From a virus: a DNA stretch of 25,490 nt. Both the position numbers and the translations under genes were made by a program. Each line of letters opens with the position of its first letter. Positions within the stretch are counted from its first letter, which is position 1. This document shows positions 12,671-20,588 of the stretch, piece by piece. The stretch lies in the IMG/VR virus record IMGVR_UViG_3300034523_000102, positions 1-25,490 of that record; one strand, given 5' to 3'. The notes under the pieces were generated by a model. That model did not search any database. It saw only the letters and a program-made list of their open reading frames with translations, and was not told the origin of the DNA.

Positions 12671-14269
12671 TTAATACCCCCATACCCGGATACGGCCCGA
12701 GATGCCACTGGCCATCGCCGGGCCGCCAGTTCCGATGATGTTCCTGACCCGCGCCACCACGATAGAAGTGCTGCTGGCGGCCAGGTCAAACCCCCATACG
12801 GAAACGCTGTTGGCGAGCCACCCCACTGGCGAGGCCTCGTTAGCGATCCCCCCAAGGATTGCGTTCGGAAACTGAATCGGCAGGGTGAGGGCCATGTTGC
12901 TATTCACGTCGGACGCCCCTGTTACCCACTGCTCGATAAAGAACCCCGTCGGGCTGTTGGGATCTGCTATCCGCTTATATCCGTTTGAGGTCAGTGAGCT
13001 TCCGAACGCACCACCGCCAACGCCACCCAGAATTATGTACCAGTCCCCTGCTGGCCCGTTTGACACAATCATCGCTGACTCGTGAGACGACAGCTGGTAC
13101 GTGTTGACTATCGAGCCACCAGGTGCGTGGATAGCCTCGGCTCCATTAGCCTTGATCACGCACCCTTTACGACCATTTGCCCGGAACGTGTAGGCCGTCA
13201 GCCCTTGGGCTGTCGTCGCTAACGCAGGTAGTGTCACCGTGGAATTGTCAGCATTGAACTCGCACCATCCACCCGACTGCGCCAGCGTCAGCGAGATGTT
13301 CTCCGCTATTGAAATACCGAGCCCACCCCGGGCGCATAGCCCCAACAACGTGGCGAACTCAGTCGTTGCAATACTATCTGAACTATTGAACTGCGCCGGC
13401 GTCGGCGCGGTTGGATTGTCGGTAAAGGCCGGCGACGACAGCGGCGCGTAGCCCTTGGTCACGTCCTGAAATGTCAGCGCCGTGGTTCCCAGTACAATGG
13501 CCCCATCAGTCACCAGCTGCCAGCGCGTGTCGGCAAGGAACGCGCCCTGCTCTACCGCTACAACCAGGCCAGAAGTCACCTCGGCGCTAATGTCGGCGTC
13601 AGTCGAGCGCACCCATGCGCCACCGGCGACGACATAGATCCCGTTATCCTTAGCCGCGGCTTGGCTCTTCACCAGCACGCGATCACCAGCAGTCAAAGCA
13701 GCGGCCCAGTCGCCGCCAGCCTGTACGCCAAGACCAGAAAGCACGACATCGGCGGTCGTGGCGTAGCGCACCGACTGCTTGTGATCGAGCTTGGCGAGCT
13801 CGCGCTGCACATAATCGACCGTCGCCATGACCGTGGTCGGGTCAGTTTTCAGCGTGACCGCCGAGGTACTCGAGACCAGGATCACCATGCGGATGGTCTT
13901 GGTCTCGTCGCTGCCCTGGCTCTGCACCGGCTTGTACTGCTCGGCATGGTTGCCGATGAAGATCAGGTCGCCGTCAACGTCATAGAGCGCGATCTCGCGA
14001 ATCGTCCAGCCGCCAACCTCGGCAGGCAGCACGAGCTCGGCCACCAGCCAGTTGGGGTTGTCCGGGTGCTGGTACAGCTGGTTAAGCTGCGCGCGATGTA
14101 CCTCGCGGGCCAGCGCTGGCCAGGCGGCGGTCGGGTTGACGGCCACGCCGTTGCCGTCGCCGATGGCCATGTGCGAAATGTCCACGGTCAACTGGTTGGC
14201 CATGGCGTAGGCCAACTTGGCCGCGCCGACGTTGGTCGGCAGGGAATAAATCGGATCTTGTGGGGTCAT
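12671..14269 (-). CDS. Tail fibre protein
   Basis: A 532-residue fibre, in the gpH place. Residues 1-160 are the baseplate-binding N-terminal domain of phage tail fibre proteins (YSLPTNVGAAKLAYAMANQ, then ISHMAIGDGNGVAVNP, VGGWTIREIALYDVDGDLIFIG, and ETKTIRMVILVSSTSAVTLKTDP). Residues 180-270 form a repeat-like beta region also seen in other fibres (DRVLVKSQAAAKDNGIYVVAGGAWVRSTDAD). The C-terminus (GYKRIADPNSPTGFFIEQWVTG...LPIQFPNAILGG) looks like the receptor-binding tip domain of gp53-like fibres. By eye the C-terminal half (12.7-13.4 kb) has lower GC than the surrounding genes, which suggests exchange of the tip. It overlaps gpI by ATGA. Confidence 0.9.
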   Translation of the reverse strand: MTPQDPIYSLPTNVGAAKLAYAMANQLTVDISHMAIGDGNGVAVNPTAAWPALAREVHRAQLNQLYQHPDNPNWLVAELVLPAEVGGWTIREIALYDVDGDLIFIGNHAEQYKPVQSQGSDETKTIRMVILVSSTSAVTLKTDPTTVMATVDYVQRELAKLDHKQSVRYATTADVVLSGLGVQAGGDWAAALTAGDRVLVKSQAAAKDNGIYVVAGGAWVRSTDADISAEVTSGLVVAVEQGAFLADTRWQLVTDGAIVLGTTALTFQDVTKGYAPLSSPAFTDNPTAPTPAQFNSSDSIATTEFATLLGLCARGGLGISIAENISLTLAQSGGWCEFNADNSTVTLPALATTAQGLTAYTFRANGRKGCVIKANGAEAIHAPGGSIVNTYQLSSHESAMIVSNGPAGDWYIILGGVGGGAFGSSLTSNGYKRIADPNSPTGFFIEQWVTGASDVNSNMALTLPIQFPNAILGGIANEASPVGWLANSVSVWGFDLAASSTSIVVARVRNIIGTGGPAMASGISGRIRVWGY

Positions 14270-14895
14270 TGCGGATACACCGTGGTGGTCGAGATTTCAA
14301 CGAGGCCGACGCCGTAGTACAGGAGCCCCTGCACCTCGCTCTCTTTCTCTGAATAGGGGTAAACAGTGGTCAGACTGCCGGTGCTCACGGCCGCGCCGTA
14401 GTACAGGAGCCCCTGCACCTCGCTGACGATGCTTAGCGACAGCTCGTCGCGCTCGGCCATGGCATCCGCCAGGCGAATGCCCAAGCGCCGGTTCGACTCC
14501 TCGTCGAAGGCACCCAGGGCGCGAGCGACCACGCGAATGCCGTAGGGGCTGCCGGCGGGGCTTTCCTTGTGCCAGGCAACCACCTCGGGCAGCAGACCCA
14601 TGGACTCGACAGCCAGGGCCAGCGCCTTGCGCGTGCCGGCGAGGCGCTTGATGGCCCAGGCATTGGCCGCGGTGGCGCGTTTTTCGCTCTCGAGCGCTGC
14701 AGAATCCCACTCGCTGACGCCGCGATCAGCCGCTAGGTATGGCAGGAAAGCGACAGGCGAGCGCTGGGCGTCCATCAGCTCGGGGAATGGCGGGTCGATA
14801 CGCTCGAGCAGCCGAGCGAATGCGAGATCGAGACCCGCCTCGAGCAGCGAGCGGTTAGGCGGCAACACACTAGGCGCACAGGTCTCGGCGGTCAT
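14266..14895 (-). CDS. I: Baseplate wedge protein gpI with duplicated C-terminal motif
   Basis: A 209-residue P2 gpI-family protein; start ATG at 14895, which overlaps J by ATGA. N-terminal features: SVLPPNRSLLEAGLDLAFARLLERIDPPFPELMDAQRSPVAFLPYLAADRGVSEWDS, then KRLAGTRKALALAVESMGL. gpI links the baseplate wedge to the fibre. The last 52 residues are a tandem repeat, SEVQGLLYYG...TTVYP twice with a period of 28 residues. The DNA shows a 30-base perfect direct repeat at 14311-14340 and 14395-14424. Most gpI proteins end before this, so the repeat is an added tail, possibly for fibre attachment. Confidence 0.9.
   Translation of the reverse strand: MTAETCAPSVLPPNRSLLEAGLDLAFARLLERIDPPFPELMDAQRSPVAFLPYLAADRGVSEWDSAALESEKRATAANAWAIKRLAGTRKALALAVESMGLLPEVVAWHKESPAGSPYGIRVVARALGAFDEESNRRLGIRLADAMAERDELSLSIVSEVQGLLYYGAAVSTGSLTTVYPYSEKESEVQGLLYYGVGLVEISTTTVYPQ
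14311..14424 (-). repeat. 30-bp direct repeat in the 3' end of gene I
   Basis: Identical 30-base copies at 14311-14340 and 14395-14424, 84 bases apart start to start (28 codons). They encode SEVQGLLYYG in both repeats. The perfect DNA identity indicates a recent duplication or ongoing exchange. Confidence 0.9.
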
Positions 14896-15887
14896 AGCGT
14901 CCTGACCTCGATATTGATGCCAGTGCAGTACGGGGCCTGGTGCGCCTCGCACTCTATCGGCGCGAGCGGGGCCAGCAGCTCGAGGCGCTCGGCCCCCGCT
15001 GCATGCAACTCGTAGTCGATGCGGCTCGGATCCACATAGCTGTTTAGCCGGTGGCGGCTGGCCGCATAAGCGCCCAAGGCTGCGTCGGCCGCAGCCTGGG
15101 TAAGCTGGGCGTCAGGCCCAGGGCTGATATAGACCACAGCGTCGATCTGGTAAGGCACGATCTCGGCCGCCTGCACTATCACCTGGTCGGTCTCGGGTCG
15201 CACGTCATCACGGGCGAAGTGATCCTCGACCGCTTCCAGCAGCGCGGCGCTCGGGGTGCCGTTGCCATCGCGCGACAGCACGGTGACGGTCACCTGGCCC
15301 GGCGCAGTGCGCCGGCCGGTGGCGTCCTTCATCTGCGCCGCGAAACCGTCCTCGGCGAAGGTGTACGTCACCACCAGCTGGCCGGCGCTGGGCGCTTCCA
15401 CGGTGACCGTGGCGCGTTCGCCCAGTGTCATAGCCTCGCGCCGGTACTGCAGGCGCGAGCCGGCGGCCGGGGCGTGCGGGGCCAGGTAGTAGCGCAGGCG
15501 CAGGTCTGCGTCATCCTCGAGCAGCGGGTCGACAGGCGGGAAGGCGCTCGGGTCGCCCTCGTCGATGGTGCGGCGCGCGAGGCCGAGATCCGCGGCGCGC
15601 GCGTCCAGGTTGCTGCCAGTTGCCCACCAGGCCAGCATCTGCTTGATGCGGGCGTTGTATTTGCGTTCATGGCCCTGCAGGCGCAGCGTCATGGCCTGCA
15701 GCGCCATCGACAGCAGCTCGCTGTCGTTTTCCAGCGCCTCCTGCAGGCGGGCGGCTTTGGCCGGATCCCGCGCCGCCACGTAGGCCAGCACCTCGGCCTT
15801 GAACTCGGCCAGCAGCGTCTCGAAGTTTTCGACCTTGACGATCTCGGGCTCGGCCAGCTGGTTGAGCCCCGGAATAAGCATGCTCAC
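14892..15887 (-). CDS. J: Baseplate assembly protein gpJ
   Basis: A 331-residue protein of the P2 gpJ / Mu gp47 baseplate family. It has NFETLLAEFKAEVLAYVAARDP at the N-terminus, then the signature WWATGSNLDARAADLGLARRTI and later LLEDDADLRLRYYLAPHA. gpJ forms the wedge body with W and I. The ATG overlaps W (ATGA), and a second Met two codons later is an alternative start. Confidence 0.93.
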   Translation of the reverse strand: MSMLIPGLNQLAEPEIVKVENFETLLAEFKAEVLAYVAARDPAKAARLQEALENDSELLSMALQAMTLRLQGHERKYNARIKQMLAWWATGSNLDARAADLGLARRTIDEGDPSAFPPVDPLLEDDADLRLRYYLAPHAPAAGSRLQYRREAMTLGERATVTVEAPSAGQLVVTYTFAEDGFAAQMKDATGRRTAPGQVTVTVLSRDGNGTPSAALLEAVEDHFARDDVRPETDQVIVQAAEIVPYQIDAVVYISPGPDAQLTQAAADAALGAYAASRHRLNSYVDPSRIDYELHAAGAERLELLAPLAPIECEAHQAPYCTGINIEVRTL

Positions 15888-16216
15888 GTGGTCACCTCGA
15901 ACGTCATCTTGCGGTTGTGCCAGGTACCCGCCAGGCGCAGGCGCAGGCCGGCACCCTCACGGGTGGCCACCACCACCTCGGGCTTGAAGTCGGCGAGGCC
16001 GTTCGCCTCGTTGTAGAAGGCGTCGACGGCGTCGCCCTGGGCGAGGATCAGCAACTGGTCGCCCAGGTTGCGGCCCAGGCGCGTCGGCAACCTGCAGCCG
16101 TACAGCGGCCGCTTTTGCCGGGTGCCAAGCGGGGTTGTCAGGGCGCGGGTGGCGCGCTGCACAAAAGCGGGCCAGTCGTCGACTGTCGCGCCGGTGTCTC
16201 TGTCGATGCCGATCAT
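15884..16216 (-). CDS. W: Baseplate wedge protein gpW (gp25-like)
   Basis: A 110-residue protein of the P2 gpW / T4 gp25 family. MIGIDRDTGATVDDWPAFVQRATRALTTPLGTRQKRPLYGCRL is typical of the family's N-terminal half. The EPR triad common in gp25-like proteins is not obvious; RPLYG sits at that place. It nucleates sheath assembly at the baseplate. It overlaps both V and J by ATGA. Confidence 0.92.
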   Translation of the reverse strand: MIGIDRDTGATVDDWPAFVQRATRALTTPLGTRQKRPLYGCRLPTRLGRNLGDQLLILAQGDAVDAFYNEANGLADFKPEVVVATREGAGLRLRLAGTWHNRKMTFEVTT

Positions 16217-16824
16217 GCTGGCTCCCCGCCGAGGCTCGGGCCGCCCGAGTTCAAATGCTTGTGATCCTTGCCGATGTTCTTGCCCTCGTGATCGACGCCA
16301 GGCCCGACCAGGTGAACGCCCGAGGCGTCAATGCGCACGCCGCTGCCATTGCTCAGCAGCTCGATGCCAGCCTGGTCGGCCTTGACCGTGGTCGGGCCGT
16401 TCTTCCATTCCAGGGCATGGGCCGCGTGGTCGTAGCTGCTTTCGGTGCCGTCCGGGTAGGTGCGGCGGTGCAGCTCGGCGCGATCGGATACCGGCGGAAA
16501 CTGCGCCGAGGGCAAGCCGAGGATGGCCACCGACTGGGCGCTACCGTCGCCGCCGCCGTAGTTGATCAGCAGGCACTGCTCGCCGGTGGATGGGTGGCGC
16601 GTCTCGCTGATGCCGCCCGCGGCCAGATTGGCGTACTTGATCCAGGGCGAGCGCAGCTCGCCATGGCTGACCTGGCAGACGCCCTTCGCCGGATCCACAG
16701 CGGCAACGGTGCCGATCCGGTTGTGCCCTTCGGCACGGCGGCGCAGATCCTCGAGCTCGGCCTCCAGCGCCGCCAGGCGCTCGATCAGCGGCCCCAGCTG
16801 GATACGCAGGTAGGCGTCAAACAT
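16213..16824 (-). CDS. V: Baseplate spike protein gpV
   Basis: A 203-residue P2 gpV family protein, the membrane-piercing spike at the tail tip. An N-terminal coiled coil (IERLAALEAELEDLRRR) leads to the OB-fold (NRIGTVAAVDPAKGVCQVSHGELRSPWIKYANLAAGG) and the motif STGEQCLLINYGGGD. The beta-helical part ends in the apex KDHKHLNSGG. In P2 gpV an H-x-H pair from each of three chains binds iron at the tip; H-K-H here fits that. The P2 V-W-J-I order follows. Confidence 0.93.
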   Translation of the reverse strand: MFDAYLRIQLGPLIERLAALEAELEDLRRRAEGHNRIGTVAAVDPAKGVCQVSHGELRSPWIKYANLAAGGISETRHPSTGEQCLLINYGGGDGSAQSVAILGLPSAQFPPVSDRAELHRRTYPDGTESSYDHAAHALEWKNGPTTVKADQAGIELLSNGSGVRIDASGVHLVGPGVDHEGKNIGKDHKHLNSGGPSLGGEPA

Positions 16825-16827
16825 GGG

Positions 16828-17358
16828 TCAGGTCTCCAGCTGGTGGTAGTTCTCCGGGTTGTCCAGGTCGTCGACCTGCCAGCTGTAGGCAACCAAGGGG
16901 GCGGTGTTGAGCAGGATCTCGGCCGGCGGCTCGCCGGGCGTCACCACCTGCTGAAACGTAGCGGCCCAGGCGTCGTAGCCGTCGGCACCGCGCTGGAACA
17001 TCGAGGGGCCGCTGCGCAGCTCGACCGGCAGCTCGCAGTTGCGACCGTGAAAGCCCCAGCGGTTGCGGTCGGCCAGGCGCTCCAGGCAGGTGGCCAGGTT
17101 GACCGCCTCGAGCGCCGAATGCTTGCGCCACCGGCCGACAACGCCGTGCAAGGTGACGGTGACGGCGTGCGTATAGCGCCCGTCGTTTTGCTTGACGGCC
17201 GGGGTGGTGCGCTCGATCTCGATCAGCACCGACGCATGGCGCACAGCGCCGTCCCAGTCATCGTAATTGACCACGTCGACGCCGATGCACGCGGCATGGA
17301 TGGCGTCGCCGATGGCGAAGAAAAGGTCGGAGACCTGGTTAAGCGGTTTGAAGGGCAT
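16828..17358 (-). CDS. Tail terminator-like / gp37-like protein
   Basis: A 176-residue protein; start ATG at 17358 (MPFKPLNQVSDLFFAIGDAIHAAC), 20 bases inside the end of the Z-like gene. A start at 17430 would lie deep in that gene. The pattern of a helical start followed by YTHAVTVTLHGVVGRW, helix and beta strands resembles tail terminator/completion proteins that cap the tail tube under the head. The place between the Z-like gene and V supports this. Family identity is not certain. Confidence 0.68.
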   Translation of the reverse strand: MPFKPLNQVSDLFFAIGDAIHAACIGVDVVNYDDWDGAVRHASVLIEIERTTPAVKQNDGRYTHAVTVTLHGVVGRWRKHSALEAVNLATCLERLADRNRWGFHGRNCELPVELRSGPSMFQRGADGYDAWAATFQQVVTPGEPPAEILLNTAPLVAYSWQVDDLDNPENYHQLET

Positions 17359-17863
17359 GACGCGCCTCGTGCTCGAATAGCTCCATGAAGCGCTCCATCG
17401 CGCGACGCTCCCAGCGCTCGAGAGCGCCAAGGGCTGGGCCTTCCCAGTCCTCGGTCACCTTCTCGATGGGCAAGCGCTCGCGACCCTTGCGCCGAAAGAC
17501 GAGCCGCTGGCTCGACTTCATCGGCGATATGAAGGCGTCGTCATAATCGCGATGCCCAACCTTGACGCCCGTCGCCGTCTGCCTGGGCGTGCCCAGGTAG
17601 TGAACGCCGATAGGCTGCAGGCCGACCCAGAGCTTTACCTCGCGGGCCGTCGACTGGCTGTAAATGTTGTAGCGGTGGCGTACCGGGCTTTGCGTGATGC
17701 CCAGCTCGCGGGCGATTTCCCGCGAGCTGTGCGTGCGCAGCCATTGCGCCGTCTTGCGCAGGGCGCGGGCGGCGGCCAGATCCAGCTTGCGAGGTGCATC
17801 GGCCAGGGCGCTTTCTACGCCGGCCCAGCCGTCCACCTCGAAATTCAGTTGGAAGCCTGCCAC
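17339..17863 (-). CDS. Minor tail protein Z-like tail completion protein
   Basis: A 174-residue protein like lambda minor tail protein Z (GPZ). Features: GWAGVESALADAPRKLDLAAARALRKTAQWLRTHSSREIARELGI, then VKLWVGLQPIGVHYLGTPRQTATGVKVG and VEKVTEDWEGPALGALERWERRAMERFMELFEHE-type ending (VTEDWEGPALGALERW). gpZ is needed for correct joining of tail to head. It overlaps the neighbours on both sides by about 20 bases. Confidence 0.8.
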   Translation of the reverse strand: MAGFQLNFEVDGWAGVESALADAPRKLDLAAARALRKTAQWLRTHSSREIARELGITQSPVRHRYNIYSQSTAREVKLWVGLQPIGVHYLGTPRQTATGVKVGHRDYDDAFISPMKSSQRLVFRRKGRERLPIEKVTEDWEGPALGALERWERRAMERFMELFEHEARHALQTA

Positions 17864-18225
17864 TTGCCACGCTCCCCGGCCGGGGCCGAGCGGTCACCGT
17901 AGGGGATCAGGGTCAGCAGCGAGCGCAGCCGGCCCAGGGGTTCCACGTTGGCGATTGAGTACTCCACACCCTCGAGCACCACCTTGGCGAGCTGGTAGTC
18001 GGCCGGGACATCGCCCCGGGCCAGCTGCAGCTTCACCTGGGCGGGCTTCACCCGCAGGCTTGAGGCGTTCGGATCCACGCCAGAGCGATACAGCCGGCCC
18101 GACGCACCCGGCGCACCCTCGAGGGCGCTGACCTGGCGCGCGGGCTGGCCCGGCACGATCAGCTGCGCGGTGGTACCGAACTCGTCGGGGTCGAAGAAGT
18201 CGACGAGATCATCGGCACCTATCAC
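17845..18225 (-). CDS. Head-tail joining protein
   Basis: A 126-residue beta-rich protein. The start codon is GTG (18225-18223), overlapping the previous stop as GTGA. It opens IGADDLVDFFDPDEFGTTAQLIVPG and continues ASSLRVKPAQVKLQLARGDVPADYQLAKVVLEGVEYSIANVEPLGR. This pattern (acidic start, 'f...eFg..a' then a beta barrel) is that of lambda gpFII-like head-tail joining proteins, which connect portal complex and tail. Gene place after capsid and before Z agrees. Confidence 0.75.
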   Translation of the reverse strand: MIGADDLVDFFDPDEFGTTAQLIVPGQPARQVSALEGAPGASGRLYRSGVDPNASSLRVKPAQVKLQLARGDVPADYQLAKVVLEGVEYSIANVEPLGRLRSLLTLIPYGDRSAPAGERGKWQASN

Positions 18226-18632
18226 TTGCCGGCCGCCTTCTTGGCTTTCTCCAGGGCGGCGACTTCATCTGCCAGGGCCTTCTTCTGCTTGCCCAGGTCG
18301 TCGACCTCGGCCTGCAGGCCCGTGCGCGCCTCGGTCAGCTGCTCGACCGACTCCTGCAGTGTGGCAAGGTCGCCCTTCTTCGCCTCGATGTCGGCGAGCA
18401 ATTGCGCCTGGTCGAGCTGCAGCTGCTCGTCGAAGCCGTCGGCGGCGTGCTCCTGCCCGCGGTACTCGGCGATTTCTTCGACCGTCGCGTCGCGGCACAG
18501 CTTCGAGCCGAACCAGTCGTTGCGGATCGGGCGCTCGACCTCGAGCACGGTCTTTTCGGGGATCACGTCGCCGTGAACCATGAGGTCAGTCAGCAGCACC
18601 ACCAGGGCGGTGCGCGTTTGAGTGGTAGACAT
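18222..18632 (-). CDS. Coiled-coil protein downstream of the capsid gene
   Basis: A 136-residue protein. Residues 1-60 form a small globular part (TRTALVVLLTDLMVHGDVIPEKTVLEVERPIRNDWFGSKLCRDATVEEIAEY), seen in short phage proteins after the capsid gene. Residues about 65-131 are a heptad-like coiled coil (LLADIEAKKGDLATLQESVEQL...). It may act in the head, as a decoration or completion protein like lambda gpFI, which stands at this place. No direct evidence of function. Confidence 0.72.
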   Translation of the reverse strand: MSTTQTRTALVVLLTDLMVHGDVIPEKTVLEVERPIRNDWFGSKLCRDATVEEIAEYRGQEHAADGFDEQLQLDQAQLLADIEAKKGDLATLQESVEQLTEARTGLQAEVDDLGKQKKALADEVAALEKAKKAAGK

Positions 18633-18664
18633 AGGGGTCGCCTATTCAGGGAAAGGGGCAAAAC

Positions 18665-18680
18665 GGGGGCCGGAGCCCCC
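18665..18680 (-). terminator. Attenuator hairpin after the capsid gene
   Basis: Minus strand GGGGGC, four-base loop, GCCCCC, followed by GTTTT. It lies 25 bases beyond the capsid stop. The T-run is short, so partial termination is expected. Confidence 0.6.
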
Positions 18681-18704
18681 TACCTGCCCGCTTTCAGGTT
18701 CGGT

Positions 18705-20588
18705 TTAAACGCCTTTCACGCCAACGCAGAAGGCTTCCTTGCGGCGCACGGCGGCGTCGACGTCTTGGAACACGCGCAGCATCAGGCCGTCGCTGCCTGC
18801 CAGGGCATACGGGTCGGGCTTGAGATCCAGCACGCCCCACAGGCCGCACACCAGCTGCGAGAAGTCGCCGAACAGCCACTTGTCCGCCGGCATCTGGTTG
18901 GTCGCGTGCGCGCCGTAGCCGTTGACCTCACCGCTCTGCCAGATACGCTCGCCGGTACCCTCGAAGGCTTGCTTCTTCTTGGCAGCGCCACGTTGGGTGA
19001 TGCTGGTCAGGTAGGCCAGGCCGTCGCCCTCGACGTTGAAGGTGCCCGCTTTGGTCTCCATCTCGACGACAGAATCCCAGTCGATGCCAAGCGCCGGATA
19101 GGTCACAGACGGCAGGCCGACTTGGTTCAGCAGGCCCAGCGGCTGGTTGTCCGCGCCGGTACCGAGCAGCATCGCCAGGTCGATGGCAACGCCCAGGCCC
19201 TCGACCAGGTCGCTGATGATCAGCGCCTCGACAGACTTCGCCGCTTGCTTGCGCAGCTTGCGGGTGATCGGGATCGCGCCCGCGATGGTCTTCGGCGTCA
19301 GCGGGATGGTGGTCAGGTCGAAGTCGCTCGGGGTGACGTTGTCGCCCTCGCCCAGCCAGTAGAAGTTGGAGCCGTTGACCTTCTTCGGCAGATCCAGATC
19401 GCCGACCAGGCCGCCGAGCATGCGCATGCCGAGCTTGGCCATCATGGTCTTGTTGCGCAGGATGTCGATAAACTGATCGACGCGCAGCTCAGTGGCCACC
19501 AGCTCGCCACCCTTGCCGGCCTCGCCCTTCGACATACCACGCACGAGCAGGTCATGCGGCACGAAGAAGCCGCGGGCCTCTTTCTTGAGGGTGTCGGCCA
19601 GGGCCAGGCTGACCTCGCGCTCCAGGCCGGCCTTCGACCAGTCCTTATCCGCGTAGGCGTTCATCGCACGCATCAGCGAGAACTGATCCATTTCCTTTTC
19701 GGTCATGCCCATGCCGCGCGCGGAAACATCCTTGACGAAGCCCGGCAGGTCGCGCTCGCCTTCCTTCGGAGCCTTGGGCGCGAGTGGCTTCGGCTGGCCT
19801 GGCATGGCGCGCTCGAGCAGCACAGCGCGGAACTGATCGAGCGACTGACCGGAGCTAACCGCGCTGGCCGCCAGGTCGCGCTGGTTGTAGCGCTCGCCCA
19901 GGATGTTGATGTCGGCGATGCGCTGGCGCTCGATCATCACCGGGTCGGTGGTGACAGTTACGGCCGGTTGTGCGCGGGTCTGGCCGTCGTCTTGGGGTTC
20001 GTTTGCCTTCGGCATTGCAATACCTCGAATAGTGATGGTGTTGGTCGTTGCTTCTTTGGAGCGCCCCACCCCGACGGTCGGGTCTGCAGGCACGGATACG
20101 CTGGAAACCTCGTAGGGCTCCCAGCGGGTAACGCGGTAGTGATCGAGGCCGTTCTCGGAACGCTCGAGCACCATTTCATGCACCAGGTAGCCGCAGCTGA
20201 TGTTGCGGCGGATCCCGTCGGCGACGTCCTGCCAGATCTCCTCGGCGTACTGGCCGCGGGAGAAGCGCACCAGGGCGCGCAGCTTGCGGTCGCCGTCCAG
20301 CCATGCCTTCTCGACTACGCCGATCTGCCGCCAGTGCTGGTCGAGCAGTGGCGCGCCGGCATGCAGGCGCGTGAGGTCAATCGAATCGGGCGAGTGGTCG
20401 AGCACTTCCATGCCGAACCAACGGCGCACCGGGTATTCGCTGGATACCGCGACCTCGACGGTGCGCTGCTCGGTATCCAGGGTGCCGATGTCTACAGCGA
20501 GCGAGCGCTGCAGCTGCTGCCCTTCAATCTGGCGAATGACGGGCATCGGCTCCCCGCTACTCGTCTTCTTCGCGGTCGTCGCCGGCAT
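18705..20588 (-). CDS. Fused prohead protease and major capsid protein (HK97 type)
   Basis: A 627-residue fusion. Residues about 45-175 are an HK97-type prohead protease (peptidase S78): likely catalytic His85 in LLDQHWRQIGVV, Ser131 in RRNISCGYLV, followed by WEPYEVSSVSVPADPTVGVGR. Residues about 180-330 form a Gln/Ala/Lys-rich linker or scaffold (delta) domain. Residues about 330-625 are the HK97-fold capsid (ELRVDQFIDILRNKTMMAKLGMRMLGGL; YWLGEGDNVTPSDFDLTTIPLTPKTIAGAIPITRKL; GTGADNQPLGLLNQVG). The fused protease would cut the chain and free the capsid protein, as in some siphophages and linear plasmid phages. The ATG at 20588 overlaps the portal gene by 32 bases; the ATG at 20546, just after GGGGAG, is a good alternative. 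Confidence 0.92.
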   Translation of the reverse strand: MPATTAKKTSSGEPMPVIRQIEGQQLQRSLAVDIGTLDTEQRTVEVAVSSEYPVRRWFGMEVLDHSPDSIDLTRLHAGAPLLDQHWRQIGVVEKAWLDGDRKLRALVRFSRGQYAEEIWQDVADGIRRNISCGYLVHEMVLERSENGLDHYRVTRWEPYEVSSVSVPADPTVGVGRSKEATTNTITIRGIAMPKANEPQDDGQTRAQPAVTVTTDPVMIERQRIADINILGERYNQRDLAASAVSSGQSLDQFRAVLLERAMPGQPKPLAPKAPKEGERDLPGFVKDVSARGMGMTEKEMDQFSLMRAMNAYADKDWSKAGLEREVSLALADTLKKEARGFFVPHDLLVRGMSKGEAGKGGELVATELRVDQFIDILRNKTMMAKLGMRMLGGLVGDLDLPKKVNGSNFYWLGEGDNVTPSDFDLTTIPLTPKTIAGAIPITRKLRKQAAKSVEALIISDLVEGLGVAIDLAMLLGTGADNQPLGLLNQVGLPSVTYPALGIDWDSVVEMETKAGTFNVEGDGLAYLTSITQRGAAKKKQAFEGTGERIWQSGEVNGYGAHATNQMPADKWLFGDFSQLVCGLWGVLDLKPDPYALAGSDGLMLRVFQDVDAAVRRKEAFCVGVKGV

